A stretch of 13,248 bases of DNA, taken from JBPOIS01 sp052034295. Its GTDB lineage: Bacteria > Pseudomonadota > Gammaproteobacteria > Pseudomonadales > Moraxellaceae. This document shows positions 1 to 6,155 of this stretch, one piece after another. The stretch is taken from assembly GCA_052034295.1 (NCBI GenBank), contig JBPOIS010000022.1, forward strand, positions 1 through 13,248, read 5' to 3'. Positions within the stretch are counted from its first letter, which is position 1; each line of letters starts with the position of its first letter. A program made the position numbers and the translations under genes. The notes beneath the pieces are model-generated. The model had not been told where the DNA came from. It saw only the letters and a program-made list of their open reading frames with translations, and searched no databases.

Positions 1-746
1 TGGTATTTGCAGGCGGTACAGATTCGGTCGATTTCGTCCTGTGTGATGCGGCGCTCCCGGTGTGGGCTTTCCTTGCAGCGGCGCACATCCTTCAGCGGGC
101 TGTCGGTCATGACGTGCAGCTCCCGGATGGCATAGCGGAATACCCCACCCAGCAATTTTAGCTCCCGGTTCACCGATGATCCGCTGACCAGTTCAGCACG
201 GATGTCGCGCAGCTCGATCATGTGCCGCTGGTGCAGCTCAGTCACCGGCAGGGCAAACAGGGCGGGGAAGTCACGCATGAGTTTGTTCAGGCGCAGCAGT
301 TCCCAACGGTGCCCGGCATGGGTGGGGGATTCTTTTTCAAGATATGCCTTGGTGATAGAGGCCAGGGTCACTGCGGGCTGTGCTGCTTCCTTTTCCGCCT
401 TGCGCTGTTCGCTGGGGTCTATCCCGGCGGCCAGCATTTGGTTGTATTGATTGCGGATGGCCTTGGCGTCCTTCAGGCTCAGTGCCCCGTCGCCATAGTC
501 GCCAATGGCGATGCTGTTTTGCACCCCCAGGCCCGGACGGCTGTAGCGGTAGCTGAAGTGCTTGCGGCCATTGGGGTGCACCCAGAAGCTCATGCCTTCC
601 TGACAGGTGCGGCTGTACTTCTTGGCCTCGGGCTTGGCGTTGCGACAGTCGGCATCACAGGTGATCGGCTTGCGCTTGGTGGGGGTAGTAGTGGCAGCAG
701 TAGCAGGCTGGGGTAACTCGCTGTCAATTTCACTGTTTTTGGTCAT
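1..746 (-). CDS. P4-type tyrosine recombinase (integrase), N-terminal part; continues beyond the left edge
   Basis: An open frame reads leftward from an ATG at 746 to the edge, giving 248 codons with no stop. Residues about 44-112 match the arm-binding domain of P4-like integrases (DUF4102), including SFWVHPNGRKHF and AAGIDPSEQRK. Residues about 126-225 form the helical core-binding domain (TLASITKAYLEKE, then VNRELKLLGGVFRYAIRE). RERRITQDEIDRI near 231-241 is the usual entry to the catalytic domain. The R-H-R-Y catalytic residues lie outside the window, so activity cannot be judged. The first 40 residues are a Thr/Pro/Ala-rich leader with a pair of cysteines. No clear ribosome binding site precedes the ATG; an in-frame GTG at 773 would add a hydrophobic stretch and is less likely. 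The gene lies directly beside, and in the same direction as, a tRNA-Leu, the standard layout for an island integrase. Such enzymes insert and excise the element at the tRNA 3' end. Confidence 0.9.
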   Translation of the reverse strand, partial: MTKNSEIDSELPQPATAATTTPTKRKPITCDADCRNAKPEAKKYSRTCQEGMSFWVHPNGRKHFSYRYSRPGLGVQNSIAIGDYGDGALSLKDAKAIRNQYNQMLAAGIDPSEQRKAEKEAAQPAVTLASITKAYLEKESPTHAGHRWELLRLNKLMRDFPALFALPVTELHQRHMIELRDIRAELVSGSSVNRELKLLGGVFRYAIRELHVMTDSPLKDVRRCKESPHRERRITQDEIDRICTACKY

Positions 747-755
747 GATGGGCAG

Positions 756-790
756 TAGTAGTAGCAGGGTCACTACTAGTTTTACTACTA
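756..790. repeat. Short inverted and direct repeats before the integrase start
   Basis: TAGTAGT at 756-762 is the exact inverse of ACTACTA at 772-778, with a 9-base loop. A second ACTACTA lies at 784-790, 12 bases from the first. In the integrase mRNA the hairpin would end about 9 bases before the ATG at 746, covering the place where a ribosome binding site should be. It could limit integrase translation or bind a regulator. The repeats are seen directly; the role is inference. Confidence 0.5.
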
Positions 791-797
791 AATTTAC

Positions 798-922
798 GCG
801 GACGCTATAGGTGGACGGCGGACTGTGGCGGACTACAGATCAGACCATAAAAAGGCTGTAAGCCAGTAAACACGTGCCTTTGGTGGACTATGACGGACTG
901 CGGCGGAGGGTGTCGGAGGATG
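798..922. repeat. Two clusters of GNGGAC-like repeats, candidate integrase arm-binding sites
   Basis: Hexamers of the form GNGGAC occur at 798, 811, 818 and 828. After about 45 bases, related units occur at 883, 893, 903 and 913. The second cluster is four degenerate decamers in exact 10-base phase: GTGGACTATG, ACGGACTGCG, GCGGAGGGTG, TCGGAGGATG. In the first cluster 818 and 828 are also 10 apart. GGTGGAC, CGGACTG and GGCGGA recur in the same order in both clusters. Helically phased repeats between an integrase gene and its tRNA target fit arm-type integrase or excisionase sites. The spacer between the clusters is AT-richer and holds CACGTG at 872-877. Confidence 0.5.
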
Positions 923-937
923 CGAAAAAAATGGATT

Positions 938-963
938 TGGTGCCCGGAGCGGGACTTGAACCC
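938..963 (-). other. Probable attachment-site half overlapping the tRNA-Leu 3' end
   Basis: This segment covers the T-arm, acceptor 3' strand and encoded CCA of tRNA-Leu, the part usually duplicated when a P4-type element inserts. The integrase and its repeats lie on the 3' side, so the 3' portion of this tRNA was probably supplied or restored by the element. The matching copy would be to the left of the window, so the exact core cannot be drawn. A run of seven T (tRNA strand) at 931-925 follows the CCA closely. Confidence 0.4.
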
Positions 964-1024
964 GCACAGCCGTGAGGCCGAGGGATTTTAAGTCCCTTGT
1001 GTCTACCGATTTCACCATCCGGGC
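938..1024 (-). tRNA. tRNA-Leu, anticodon UAA
   Basis: The leftward strand folds as an 87-base tRNA with an encoded CCA. The acceptor stem GCCCGGA pairs with TCCGGGC, the discriminator is A, and the T-arm is the usual GGTTCAAGTCCC type. The anticodon loop CTTAAAA gives anticodon TAA at 990-988. The long variable arm is typical of tRNA-Leu, and the sequence is very close to E. coli leuZ as remembered. It reads UUA and, by wobble, UUG. It lies 52 bases after tRNA-Cys in the same direction, probably in one transcript. Its 3' end borders the island. Confidence 0.97.
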
Positions 1025-1076
1025 GTGGAGACGCGGGAAAGGGCGTGAAGCCGTGTGCGGTGTGCTTGCAGAATCT

Positions 1077-1150
1077 TGGAGGCTGAGGTCGGAATCGAAC
1101 CGGCGTACACGGAGTTGCAGTCCGCTGCATGACCACTCTGCCACCCAGCC
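1077..1150 (-). tRNA. tRNA-Cys, anticodon GCA
   Basis: A 74-base tRNA with encoded CCA at 1079-1077. The acceptor stem GGCTGGG pairs with CTCAGCC (one G-U), the discriminator is T (U73) as in tRNA-Cys, and the T-arm carries GGTTCGATTCC. The anticodon loop CTGCAAC gives GCA. It precedes tRNA-Leu(UAA), as in the enterobacterial glyW-cysT-leuZ cluster. No tRNA-Gly is found upstream; the divergent folD region is there instead. Confidence 0.97.
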
Positions 1151-1160
1151 AAGGCCAAAA

Positions 1161-1188
1161 ATCATAACAGGTCTGCCACAAAAGACAA
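1161..1188 (-). promoter_or_regulatory. Sigma-70 promoter of the tRNA-Cys/tRNA-Leu transcript
   Basis: On the leftward strand, TTGTCT (1188-1183) and TATGAT (1166-1161) are separated by 16 bases. The -10 box lies 10 bases before the mature tRNA-Cys 5' end, leaving a very short leader. A GC-rich stretch (GGCC) between the -10 box and the tRNA resembles the stringent-control discriminator of stable-RNA promoters. Confidence 0.65.
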
Positions 1189-1281
1189 TCATATTTTGCT
1201 GAAAAAATCGCCGGTTGCTGCGCAATCGTGCCGCAGCGCACGCCATCGGGCGGCAGAATGCACAAGGGCCGGGGTGGCTTG

Positions 1282-1294
1282 CGCTATCATAGCG
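1282..1294 (+). promoter_or_regulatory. Candidate folD -10 region within a 13-base palindrome
   Basis: CGCTAT-C-ATAGCG is a perfect palindrome around one base and contains the -10-like TATCAT at 1285-1290, about 35 bases before the folD ATG. No good -35 box lies 16-18 bases upstream. The palindrome may be a regulator site or chance. Confidence 0.3.
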
Positions 1295-1324
1295 ATTTTT
1301 GAACCGACCCGTGGCAGGTGAACC

Positions 1325-2176
1325 ATGAGTGCATTGATTCTGGATGGCAGGGCCCTGGCGGCCCGGATTGAAGACGACCTGCGTGGCCGGGTGCAGCGCA
1401 TCAAGGATCAGAGCGGACGCACCCCGATTCTGGCCACCATTCTGGTGGGGGACGATGGGGCTTCCGCCACCTATGTGCGCATGAAAGGCAATGCCTGCCG
1501 CCGGGTGGGCATGGATTCGCTGAAAATCGAACTGCCGCAGGACACCACCACCGCGCAGCTGCTGGCGCAGATCGAGGCGCTGAACGCCAACCCGGACGTG
1601 CACGGCATCCTGCTGCAGCACCCGGTGCCGGCGCAGATCGACGAGCGGGCCTGTTTTGATGCGATTGCACTGGCCAAGGATGTGGACGGCGTGACCTGTC
1701 TGGGCTTCGGGCGCATGAGCATGGGCGAACCGGCCTATGGTTCGGCCACCCCGCAGGGCATCATGACCCTGTTGCAGGAGTACGGCATCGACCCCGCCGG
1801 ACAGCATGCCGTGGTGGTGGGCCGCAGTGCGATCCTGGGCAAGCCCATGGCCATGATGCTGCTGGCCGCCAATGCCACGGTCACCGTGTGTCACTCGCGC
1901 ACCCGCAACCTGTCCGAGCTGGTGCGGCAGGCCGACATCGTCGTCGGTGCGGTCGGCAAGGCTGAACTGATCCGCCAGGACTGGATCAAGCCGGGGGCGG
2001 TGGTGGTCGATGCCGGGTTTCACCCGCGTGAAGGCGGTGGGGTGGGCGACATCGAGCTGGCCGGCATCGCCGGGCTGGCCCGTGCCTACACCCCCGTGCC
2101 GGGTGGGGTCGGTCCGATGACCATCACCACACTGATCCGCCAGACCGTCGAAGCCGCCGAGCGGGCGCTGGGCTGA
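1325..2176 (+). CDS. folD: Bifunctional methylenetetrahydrofolate dehydrogenase / methenyltetrahydrofolate cyclohydrolase
   Basis: A cytosolic one-carbon enzyme. It oxidises 5,10-methylene-THF with NADP and hydrolyses methenyl-THF to 10-formyl-THF for purine and formyl-Met synthesis. The 283 residues match the usual family length. Family marks are TYVRMKGNAC (49-58, with the catalytic Tyr50 and Lys54), the catalytic-site Gln98, DVDGV (119-123), the dinucleotide-binding GRSAILGKPMAMMLL (166-180), TVCHSRT (187-193) and TPVPGGVGPMT (256-266). Two motifs differ from the common form: LQHPVP replaces VQLPLP, and SATPQG replaces PCTPxG, so this is a divergent branch, though the catalytic residues are kept. 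CAGGTG lies 4 bases before the ATG as ribosome binding site. The stop is 4 bases before the next gene, suggesting co-translation. Confidence 0.95.
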   Translation: MSALILDGRALAARIEDDLRGRVQRIKDQSGRTPILATILVGDDGASATYVRMKGNACRRVGMDSLKIELPQDTTTAQLLAQIEALNANPDVHGILLQHPVPAQIDERACFDAIALAKDVDGVTCLGFGRMSMGEPAYGSATPQGIMTLLQEYGIDPAGQHAVVVGRSAILGKPMAMMLLAANATVTVCHSRTRNLSELVRQADIVVGAVGKAELIRQDWIKPGAVVVDAGFHPREGGGVGDIELAGIAGLARAYTPVPGGVGPMTITTLIRQTVEAAERALG

Positions 2177-2180
2177 GGCC

Positions 2181-2861
2181 ATGACGGTGCAATCCCTGCC
2201 GGGGCGGGTGCCCGCTGAGCTGCAGCAGGCGCTGCAGGCGATCATTCCCGGTGTGGCGCTGCAGCAGCAGACCCTGCCGGGCACGCCGCTGGCGCTGTGG
2301 CTGATCGAGCCCGAGCTGCCCACGGCGCGGCTGGACGACGAGGTGATCCGGCGCATCTGGCAGGACACGCCGTACTGGGTGTTTTGCTGGGCCTCCGGGC
2401 TGGCCATGGCGCAGTGGCTGCTGGCTGAGCCGGACCGGGTGCGCGGCAGGCGGGTGCTGGATTTTGGCAGTGGCTCGGGGGTGGTGGCGATTGCGGCGGC
2501 GCTGGCCGGAGCGGCTGAGGTGATCGCCTGTGATCTGGACCGGGTCAGCCTGCTGGCCTGCCAGCACAATGCCGCGCTCAATGGCGTGTCGCTGACCCTG
2601 CTGGCGGACCTGTACGCGCTGGCCGGGGAGGTCGATGTGCTGCTGGCCGCGGATGTGCTGTATGACCAGTCGAACCGGTTTTTTCTGGATGAATTCCTGA
2701 AATTTGCCCCGGAAGTCTGGGTGGCGGATTCGCGGGTAAAAAATTTCAGCCATCCGGCCTACATTGTGGGCGAGCTGCGCACGGCCAGCACCTGGCCTGA
2801 TCTGGATGAGGCACAGGAATTCCGTAACGTGCGCTTTTATCAGGGCAAAAGGCCGGACTGA
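2181..2861 (+). CDS. Class I SAM-dependent methyltransferase, ETFB-lysine-methyltransferase (METTL20)-like
   Basis: 226 residues with a seven-beta-strand methyltransferase core. Motif I is VLDFGSGSG (92-100), an acidic residue ends strand 2 in ACDLD (116-120), and the post-motif is LLAADVLYD (154-162). PYWVFCWASGLAMAQWLL (64-81) before motif I, together with the DVLYD motif, resembles proteins that trimethylate lysines of electron-transfer flavoprotein beta; a bacterial member is known from Agrobacterium. A relationship to PrmA (ribosomal L11 methyltransferase) is also visible, but the protein lacks the longer PrmA N-terminus. The substrate is therefore inferred only. It follows folD by 4 bases, and TGAGG over the folD stop may serve as ribosome binding site. 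No etfB gene is in the window. The gene converges on the next one with 21 bases between stops. Confidence 0.8.
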   Translation: MTVQSLPGRVPAELQQALQAIIPGVALQQQTLPGTPLALWLIEPELPTARLDDEVIRRIWQDTPYWVFCWASGLAMAQWLLAEPDRVRGRRVLDFGSGSGVVAIAAALAGAAEVIACDLDRVSLLACQHNAALNGVSLTLLADLYALAGEVDVLLAADVLYDQSNRFFLDEFLKFAPEVWVADSRVKNFSHPAYIVGELRTASTWPDLDEAQEFRNVRFYQGKRPD

Positions 2862-2882
2862 GCGCGCCGGGATGGCCGGGGA

Positions 2883-3557
2883 TCAGGGGTCCATCGTGGC
2901 GGTGGGGATGGCGTCTTCCAGGTCGCTGCGGCTGGAGCTGAACAGGCCATCAAGGTTCAGGTTGGCCTTCAGCACGAACTGTTCCTCACGCAGCACGGCG
3001 TGGTTGATTTCGACCTTGCGCAGGGCATTCAGGGCCTTGTCGCTCTTGAGCAGATAGCGGTTGATGTCCAGATAAATCAGCTCGTGCTTGACGCTGACGA
3101 CATTGAGTTTTTCCAGGATCACCGGCAGCGGGTCCTGACGGCGAAAGGTGCGGATGAACCAGATGGCCAGAAACACCGCCGGTTTTTTCCAGGGCTTGTC
3201 GACAATCAGGTCCAGGACCTCGGTGGGGGTCTGCTGGTCAAACACCAGCCGCTGCACTTCACGGTCCATCTGGAACTGCACCAGCAATAAATTGGTGGCC
3301 AACCAGGCCTTGATGCCTTTATATTCGACAGTGGCATGCAGCCGCAGCCAGCCGTCATGCAGCTCGGCCCGCAGCTCCAGCAGCTGGTTGACGTTGTCGG
3401 TGACGTATTTTTTGATCATGGAATTCAAAAAATTCTGCGACAGCGGCAGCTCACGCTCTTCTTCCAGCAGGTCGCCCGCCCGATAATAGACCTGGCGCAG
3501 GCCCTGAGTGATCTTGCCCAAAAAATCCCGCATGTCTGATTCGCTGATGAGCCCCAT
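2883..3557 (-). CDS. Conserved-looking protein of unknown function
   Basis: Not recognised. The frame of 224 residues has no signal peptide. A stretch at about 124-138 (KKPAVFLAIWFIRTF) is hydrophobic but carries flanking and internal basic residues, so at most it is a weak membrane contact. The start is helical and acidic (RAGDLLEEERELPL). The middle and end alternate polar and hydrophobic residues as in beta strands (WLRLHATVEYKGIKAW, QFVLKANLNLDG), which could be a lipid- or envelope-binding fold, but this is a guess. Coding is favoured by consistent composition and by the lack of a better reading on the other strand. The start is uncertain: ATG at 3557 overlaps the divergent gene's start, and an ATG at 3533 (MRDFLGK) is an alternative. 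Neither has a good ribosome binding site. It may share a control region with the TonB-like gene. Confidence 0.7.
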   Translation of the reverse strand: MGLISESDMRDFLGKITQGLRQVYYRAGDLLEEERELPLSQNFLNSMIKKYVTDNVNQLLELRAELHDGWLRLHATVEYKGIKAWLATNLLLVQFQMDREVQRLVFDQQTPTEVLDLIVDKPWKKPAVFLAIWFIRTFRRQDPLPVILEKLNVVSVKHELIYLDINRYLLKSDKALNALRKVEINHAVLREEQFVLKANLNLDGLFSSSRSDLEDAIPTATMDP

Positions 3558-4449
3558 GTCTGTGATGCATCCCCACCCCGTTTCCCGTCATGCTGGCATG
3601 GATCCGCTGTTGCTGGGTTGCGTGGCCGTGGCGTTATTGTTGCACATTCTTTTGATTTTTTGGCTGGGCTTTGTGGCGCCACGTGGCGACCGCGCCCAGA
3701 TGCAGGATGTCACCGTGGCGGTGCGGCTCAGTCCGCAAAAAAACACCCAGGCCGATTATCTGGCCCAGGCCAGCCAGCAGGGCAGTGGCCAGTTGCAGGC
3801 GGCGCAGCGCCAGACCACCCCCACCCCCAACCGGGTGCAGCAGGATGGCCAGCAGGCGCGGCAGGCGCTGCCACAGCCCCTGCGCAGTCCCCCGCAGCAG
3901 GCCACCCAGGCCGAGCAGCTGCTGCTCACCCAGCTCAGCTGGAAAAAGGAACTGGAGCGCCGTCGCCAGCAGCGCACCCCGCCAGCGCCACAGGCGCAGA
4001 CCCTGGACACGGCGGTGTCGGCTGAGTCGGCGCAGATGGCCGCGCTGGAGGCCCAGTATGCCCAGCTCAAGCAGCAGTATGCGCGCATCACCCGCATCCA
4101 GACCGTGGACACTGTGGCCACTCAGGCGGCCGATTCGGCAGCCTATCTGGAGCGCTTCCGCCGTCAGGTGGAGCGGGCGGGCAACCGCGATGTGCTGGCG
4201 CTGCAGTCCGGCGTACACGGCGATGTGCGGCTGATGGTGATCCTGCAGGCCGACGGCAGCATTCGCGCCATTCGCTTGCTGGCGTCCTCGGGCAATCCCC
4301 GGCTGGATGAGGCGGCCAAAAATTCGGTACGCCGGGCTGCGCCCTTTGCACCCTTTGACGCCAGAATGCGCAACCTGAGCGAGCTGCGCATCATCCGCAC
4401 CTGGCGGTTCGCCGCGCAGCAGGATCAGCTGGACGTGCGGGCGAGATAA
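3556..4449 (+). CDS. Energy transducer of the TonB/TolA type
   Basis: 297 residues from this start. An N-terminal transmembrane anchor lies at about 18-40 (LLLGCVAVALLLHILLIFWL). Next is a long Gln/Ala/Pro-rich periplasmic linker (about 60-195) with coiled-coil stretches (WKKELERRRQQR, LEAQYAQLKQQYARI). The C-terminal TonB domain (about 197-288) carries YLERFRRQVER, GDVRLMVILQADGSIRAIRLLASSG, RLDEAAKNSVRRAAPFAPF and a final strand. Such proteins pass proton-motive energy from an inner-membrane motor to outer-membrane receptors. The linker lacks the Pro-Lys/Pro-Glu repeats of classic TonB and looks more like TolA, so a TonB or TolA-paralogue role is possible. No exbB, exbD or receptor gene is near. 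The frame is open from 3508. Starts at 3547, 3556 or 3598 are possible; 3556 is chosen to keep a short cytoplasmic tail before the anchor. Confidence 0.82.
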   Translation: MSVMHPHPVSRHAGMDPLLLGCVAVALLLHILLIFWLGFVAPRGDRAQMQDVTVAVRLSPQKNTQADYLAQASQQGSGQLQAAQRQTTPTPNRVQQDGQQARQALPQPLRSPPQQATQAEQLLLTQLSWKKELERRRQQRTPPAPQAQTLDTAVSAESAQMAALEAQYAQLKQQYARITRIQTVDTVATQAADSAAYLERFRRQVERAGNRDVLALQSGVHGDVRLMVILQADGSIRAIRLLASSGNPRLDEAAKNSVRRAAPFAPFDARMRNLSELRIIRTWRFAAQQDQLDVRAR

Positions 4450-4456
4450 AGGGCTT

Positions 4457-4472
4457 CGGCTGCACTCAGCCG
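4457..4472. terminator. Hairpin between convergent genes, weak bidirectional terminator
   Basis: CGGCTG and CAGCCG form a perfect 6-base stem with a CACT loop, midway between the TonB-like stop (4449) and the ybeY stop (4504). There is no T run on either side, so efficient intrinsic termination is doubtful. Confidence 0.35.
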
Positions 4473-4503
4473 GCGACACCTTACCCCTGGCCAGCCATGT
4501 GAT

Positions 4504-5013
4504 TCAGACATATGGGTCATTGATTCCCAGCGCGGCCAGCGCCTGGCGCTCCAGCGCCTCCATGGCTTCGGCTTCGGCATCGCCCAGTTCGTGGTCATAA
4601 CCCAGCAGGTGCAGGCTGCCATGGATGACCAGATGGGCCAGATGGTCCAGCACGGCCTTGCCCTGATCCCCGGCTTCCTGTTCCACCACCGGCCAGCAGA
4701 TCACCAGATCGCCTAGCGGGTGACAGCCCAGTTCCTCAATCAGGTACTCCGGCAGCTCGCTGGGAAAGGACAGCACGTTGGTGGGCTTGTCCTTGCCGCG
4801 ATAGTCACGGTTCAGGTCCTGGCTCTCGACCGTGTCCACGATGCGGATCAGCAGCTCATAGGGCGTGGCAAACTGTGCCACGGCCAGCGCCTGTTCCACC
4901 CAGCGCTGCAGCAGGTCTTCCGCCACGGGGCGCACCCCGTGCATTTCCCACTGCAGGGCCACGGGGCCGCTGGGGCCCTCGTCGTCCCAGTCGGCTTCAG
5001 TGCTGCGGCTCAT
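4504..5013 (-). CDS. ybeY: Endoribonuclease YbeY, rRNA maturation and ribosome quality control
   Basis: A cytosolic zinc-dependent single-strand endoribonuclease needed for 16S rRNA 3' maturation and removal of defective ribosomes. The 169 residues are close to the usual 150-170. The metal site HGSLHLLGYDH (131-141) gives His131, His135 and His141. KPTNVLSFPSE (76-86) and PLGDLVIC (99-106) are the other family signatures. The N-terminal 20 residues are acidic and look non-conserved. The ATG at 5013 overlaps the ybeZ stop by 4 bases (ATGA), a translational-coupling arrangement in a miaB-ybeZ-ybeY operon. The usual next gene, ybeX/corC, is not here; the TonB-like gene converges instead. Confidence 0.96.
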   Translation of the reverse strand: MSRSTEADWDDEGPSGPVALQWEMHGVRPVAEDLLQRWVEQALAVAQFATPYELLIRIVDTVESQDLNRDYRGKDKPTNVLSFPSELPEYLIEELGCHPLGDLVICWPVVEQEAGDQGKAVLDHLAHLVIHGSLHLLGYDHELGDAEAEAMEALERQALAALGINDPYV

Positions 5014-6146
5014 GTGGGGTCACTCGACAGGGTGGGTTCGGCAGGCTCCAGGCTCTGGGGAATCAGGCCAGCAGGCGCCGGGTCCTGATCCTGCGCGTCG
5101 GCGGCGCGGTCATGGGCCGCCAGTGCAGCCTGCTGGCGGGCCTGGCGCTCGCGGCGAGCCTGTTCGGACAGGCGCTGCTGCTGGTCGTCCCAGCCTTCGT
5201 AGGCTTCGACGATTTTTTGCACCAGCTGATGGCGCACCACGTCGCGCGAGTGAAAGCGGGTGATGTGAATTTCCTCAATGCCTTCGAGCACTTTGAGCGC
5301 ATGGGCCAGACCGGATTGCTGGCCGCGTGGCAGGTCCACCTGGGTGATGTCGCCAGTGATGACCGCCCGCGAGCCAAAGCCCAGCCGGGTCAGGAACATT
5401 TTCATCTGTTCGGGCGTGGTGTTCTGTGCTTCATCGAGGATCACAAACGAGTGGTTCAGCGTGCGCCCGCGCATGTAGGCCAGCGGGGCCACTTCGATCA
5501 CTTGCCGCTCGATCAGCTTGGCGACTTTTTCAAAGCCCAGCATCTCATACAGCGCGTCGTACAGCGGGCGCAGGTAGGGGTCGATCTTCTGGGTCAGATC
5601 ACCGGGCAAAAAGCCGAGTTTTTCACCGGCTTCCACGGCCGGGCGCACCAGCAGGATGCGCTGGATTTCGTTGCGCTCCAGCATGTCCACTGCGGCGGCC
5701 ACGGCCAGATAGGTCTTGCCGGTGCCGGCCGGACCGATGCCAAAGGAAATGTCGCTCTGCAGGATGCGCCGCACGTAGCGGGCCTGATTGGCGCCACGCG
5801 GGTGGATCTTGCCCTTGCGGGTCTGCAGGCTGACGTGGAGCTGGCCCTGTTCATCGGCGCGCAGTTCGCGCTCGGTCTGGCTGCCCTGGATCAGCAGGTG
5901 CAGCTGGTCCGGAGCAATGCTGCGGCTGGTTTCGCTTTCTTCAAACAGGCGCTGCAACAGCGATTCGGCGCGTTCAACCGCCCCCAGATCGCCATCAATC
6001 ACGAAGGTGTCGCCCCGCTGGGCGATCTGCACCTCCAGCCGCTGTTCGATCAGCTTGAGGTGGCTGTTGTAGGCGCCCAGCATGGCTTTGAGCCGCTCGA
6101 CGGTGGCGCCTGCAAATTCTAGGGTGCGGCGTACAGATGCAGTCAA
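5010..6146 (-). CDS. ybeZ: PhoH-like P-loop ATPase YbeZ
   Basis: A cytosolic ATPase that partners YbeY in rRNA metabolism. It has 378 residues. The N-terminal part (about 1-75) is a KH-like region. Walker A is GPAGTGKT (138-145), Walker B is VILDEAQN (235-242), and the following VITGDITQVDLPRG (262-274) is diagnostic of PhoH. RFHSRDVVRHQLVQKIVEAYE (297-317) ends the conserved core. After about 320 comes a 58-residue Gln/Arg/Ala- then Pro-rich tail, likely disordered and longer than in E. coli YbeZ (about 346 residues). The start is a TTG at 6146. GAGGA at 6157-6153 lies 6 bases upstream and overlaps the miaB stop, which supports this start. The gene lies 9 bases after miaB and overlaps ybeY by 4. 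Confidence 0.95.
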   Translation of the reverse strand: MTASVRRTLEFAGATVERLKAMLGAYNSHLKLIEQRLEVQIAQRGDTFVIDGDLGAVERAESLLQRLFEESETSRSIAPDQLHLLIQGSQTERELRADEQGQLHVSLQTRKGKIHPRGANQARYVRRILQSDISFGIGPAGTGKTYLAVAAAVDMLERNEIQRILLVRPAVEAGEKLGFLPGDLTQKIDPYLRPLYDALYEMLGFEKVAKLIERQVIEVAPLAYMRGRTLNHSFVILDEAQNTTPEQMKMFLTRLGFGSRAVITGDITQVDLPRGQQSGLAHALKVLEGIEEIHITRFHSRDVVRHQLVQKIVEAYEGWDDQQQRLSEQARRERQARQQAALAAHDRAADAQDQDPAPAGLIPQSLEPAEPTLSSDPT

Positions 6147-6155
6147 GGAATGTCC

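Noticed and set aside
222..716. Rightward open frames of 82 and 164 residues
   Set aside because: They are shadows of the integrase gene, which runs leftward off the window and has recognisable domains.
925..931. T run after tRNA-Leu as an intrinsic terminator
   Set aside because: Seven T follow the CCA closely, but no separate hairpin precedes them; the tRNA itself is the only stem, so a terminator call is not supported.
833..2581. A 582-residue leftward open frame
   Set aside because: It runs across both tRNAs and antisense to folD and the methyltransferase, has no family motifs, and is a by-product of GC-rich codon structure.
3634..4479. A 281-residue leftward open frame
   Set aside because: Leu/Arg/Gly-rich mirror of the TonB-like gene, without membrane or domain logic of its own.
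4875..6122. A 415-residue rightward open frame opposite ybeZ
   Set aside because: It is antisense to clear Walker motifs and has low-complexity composition.
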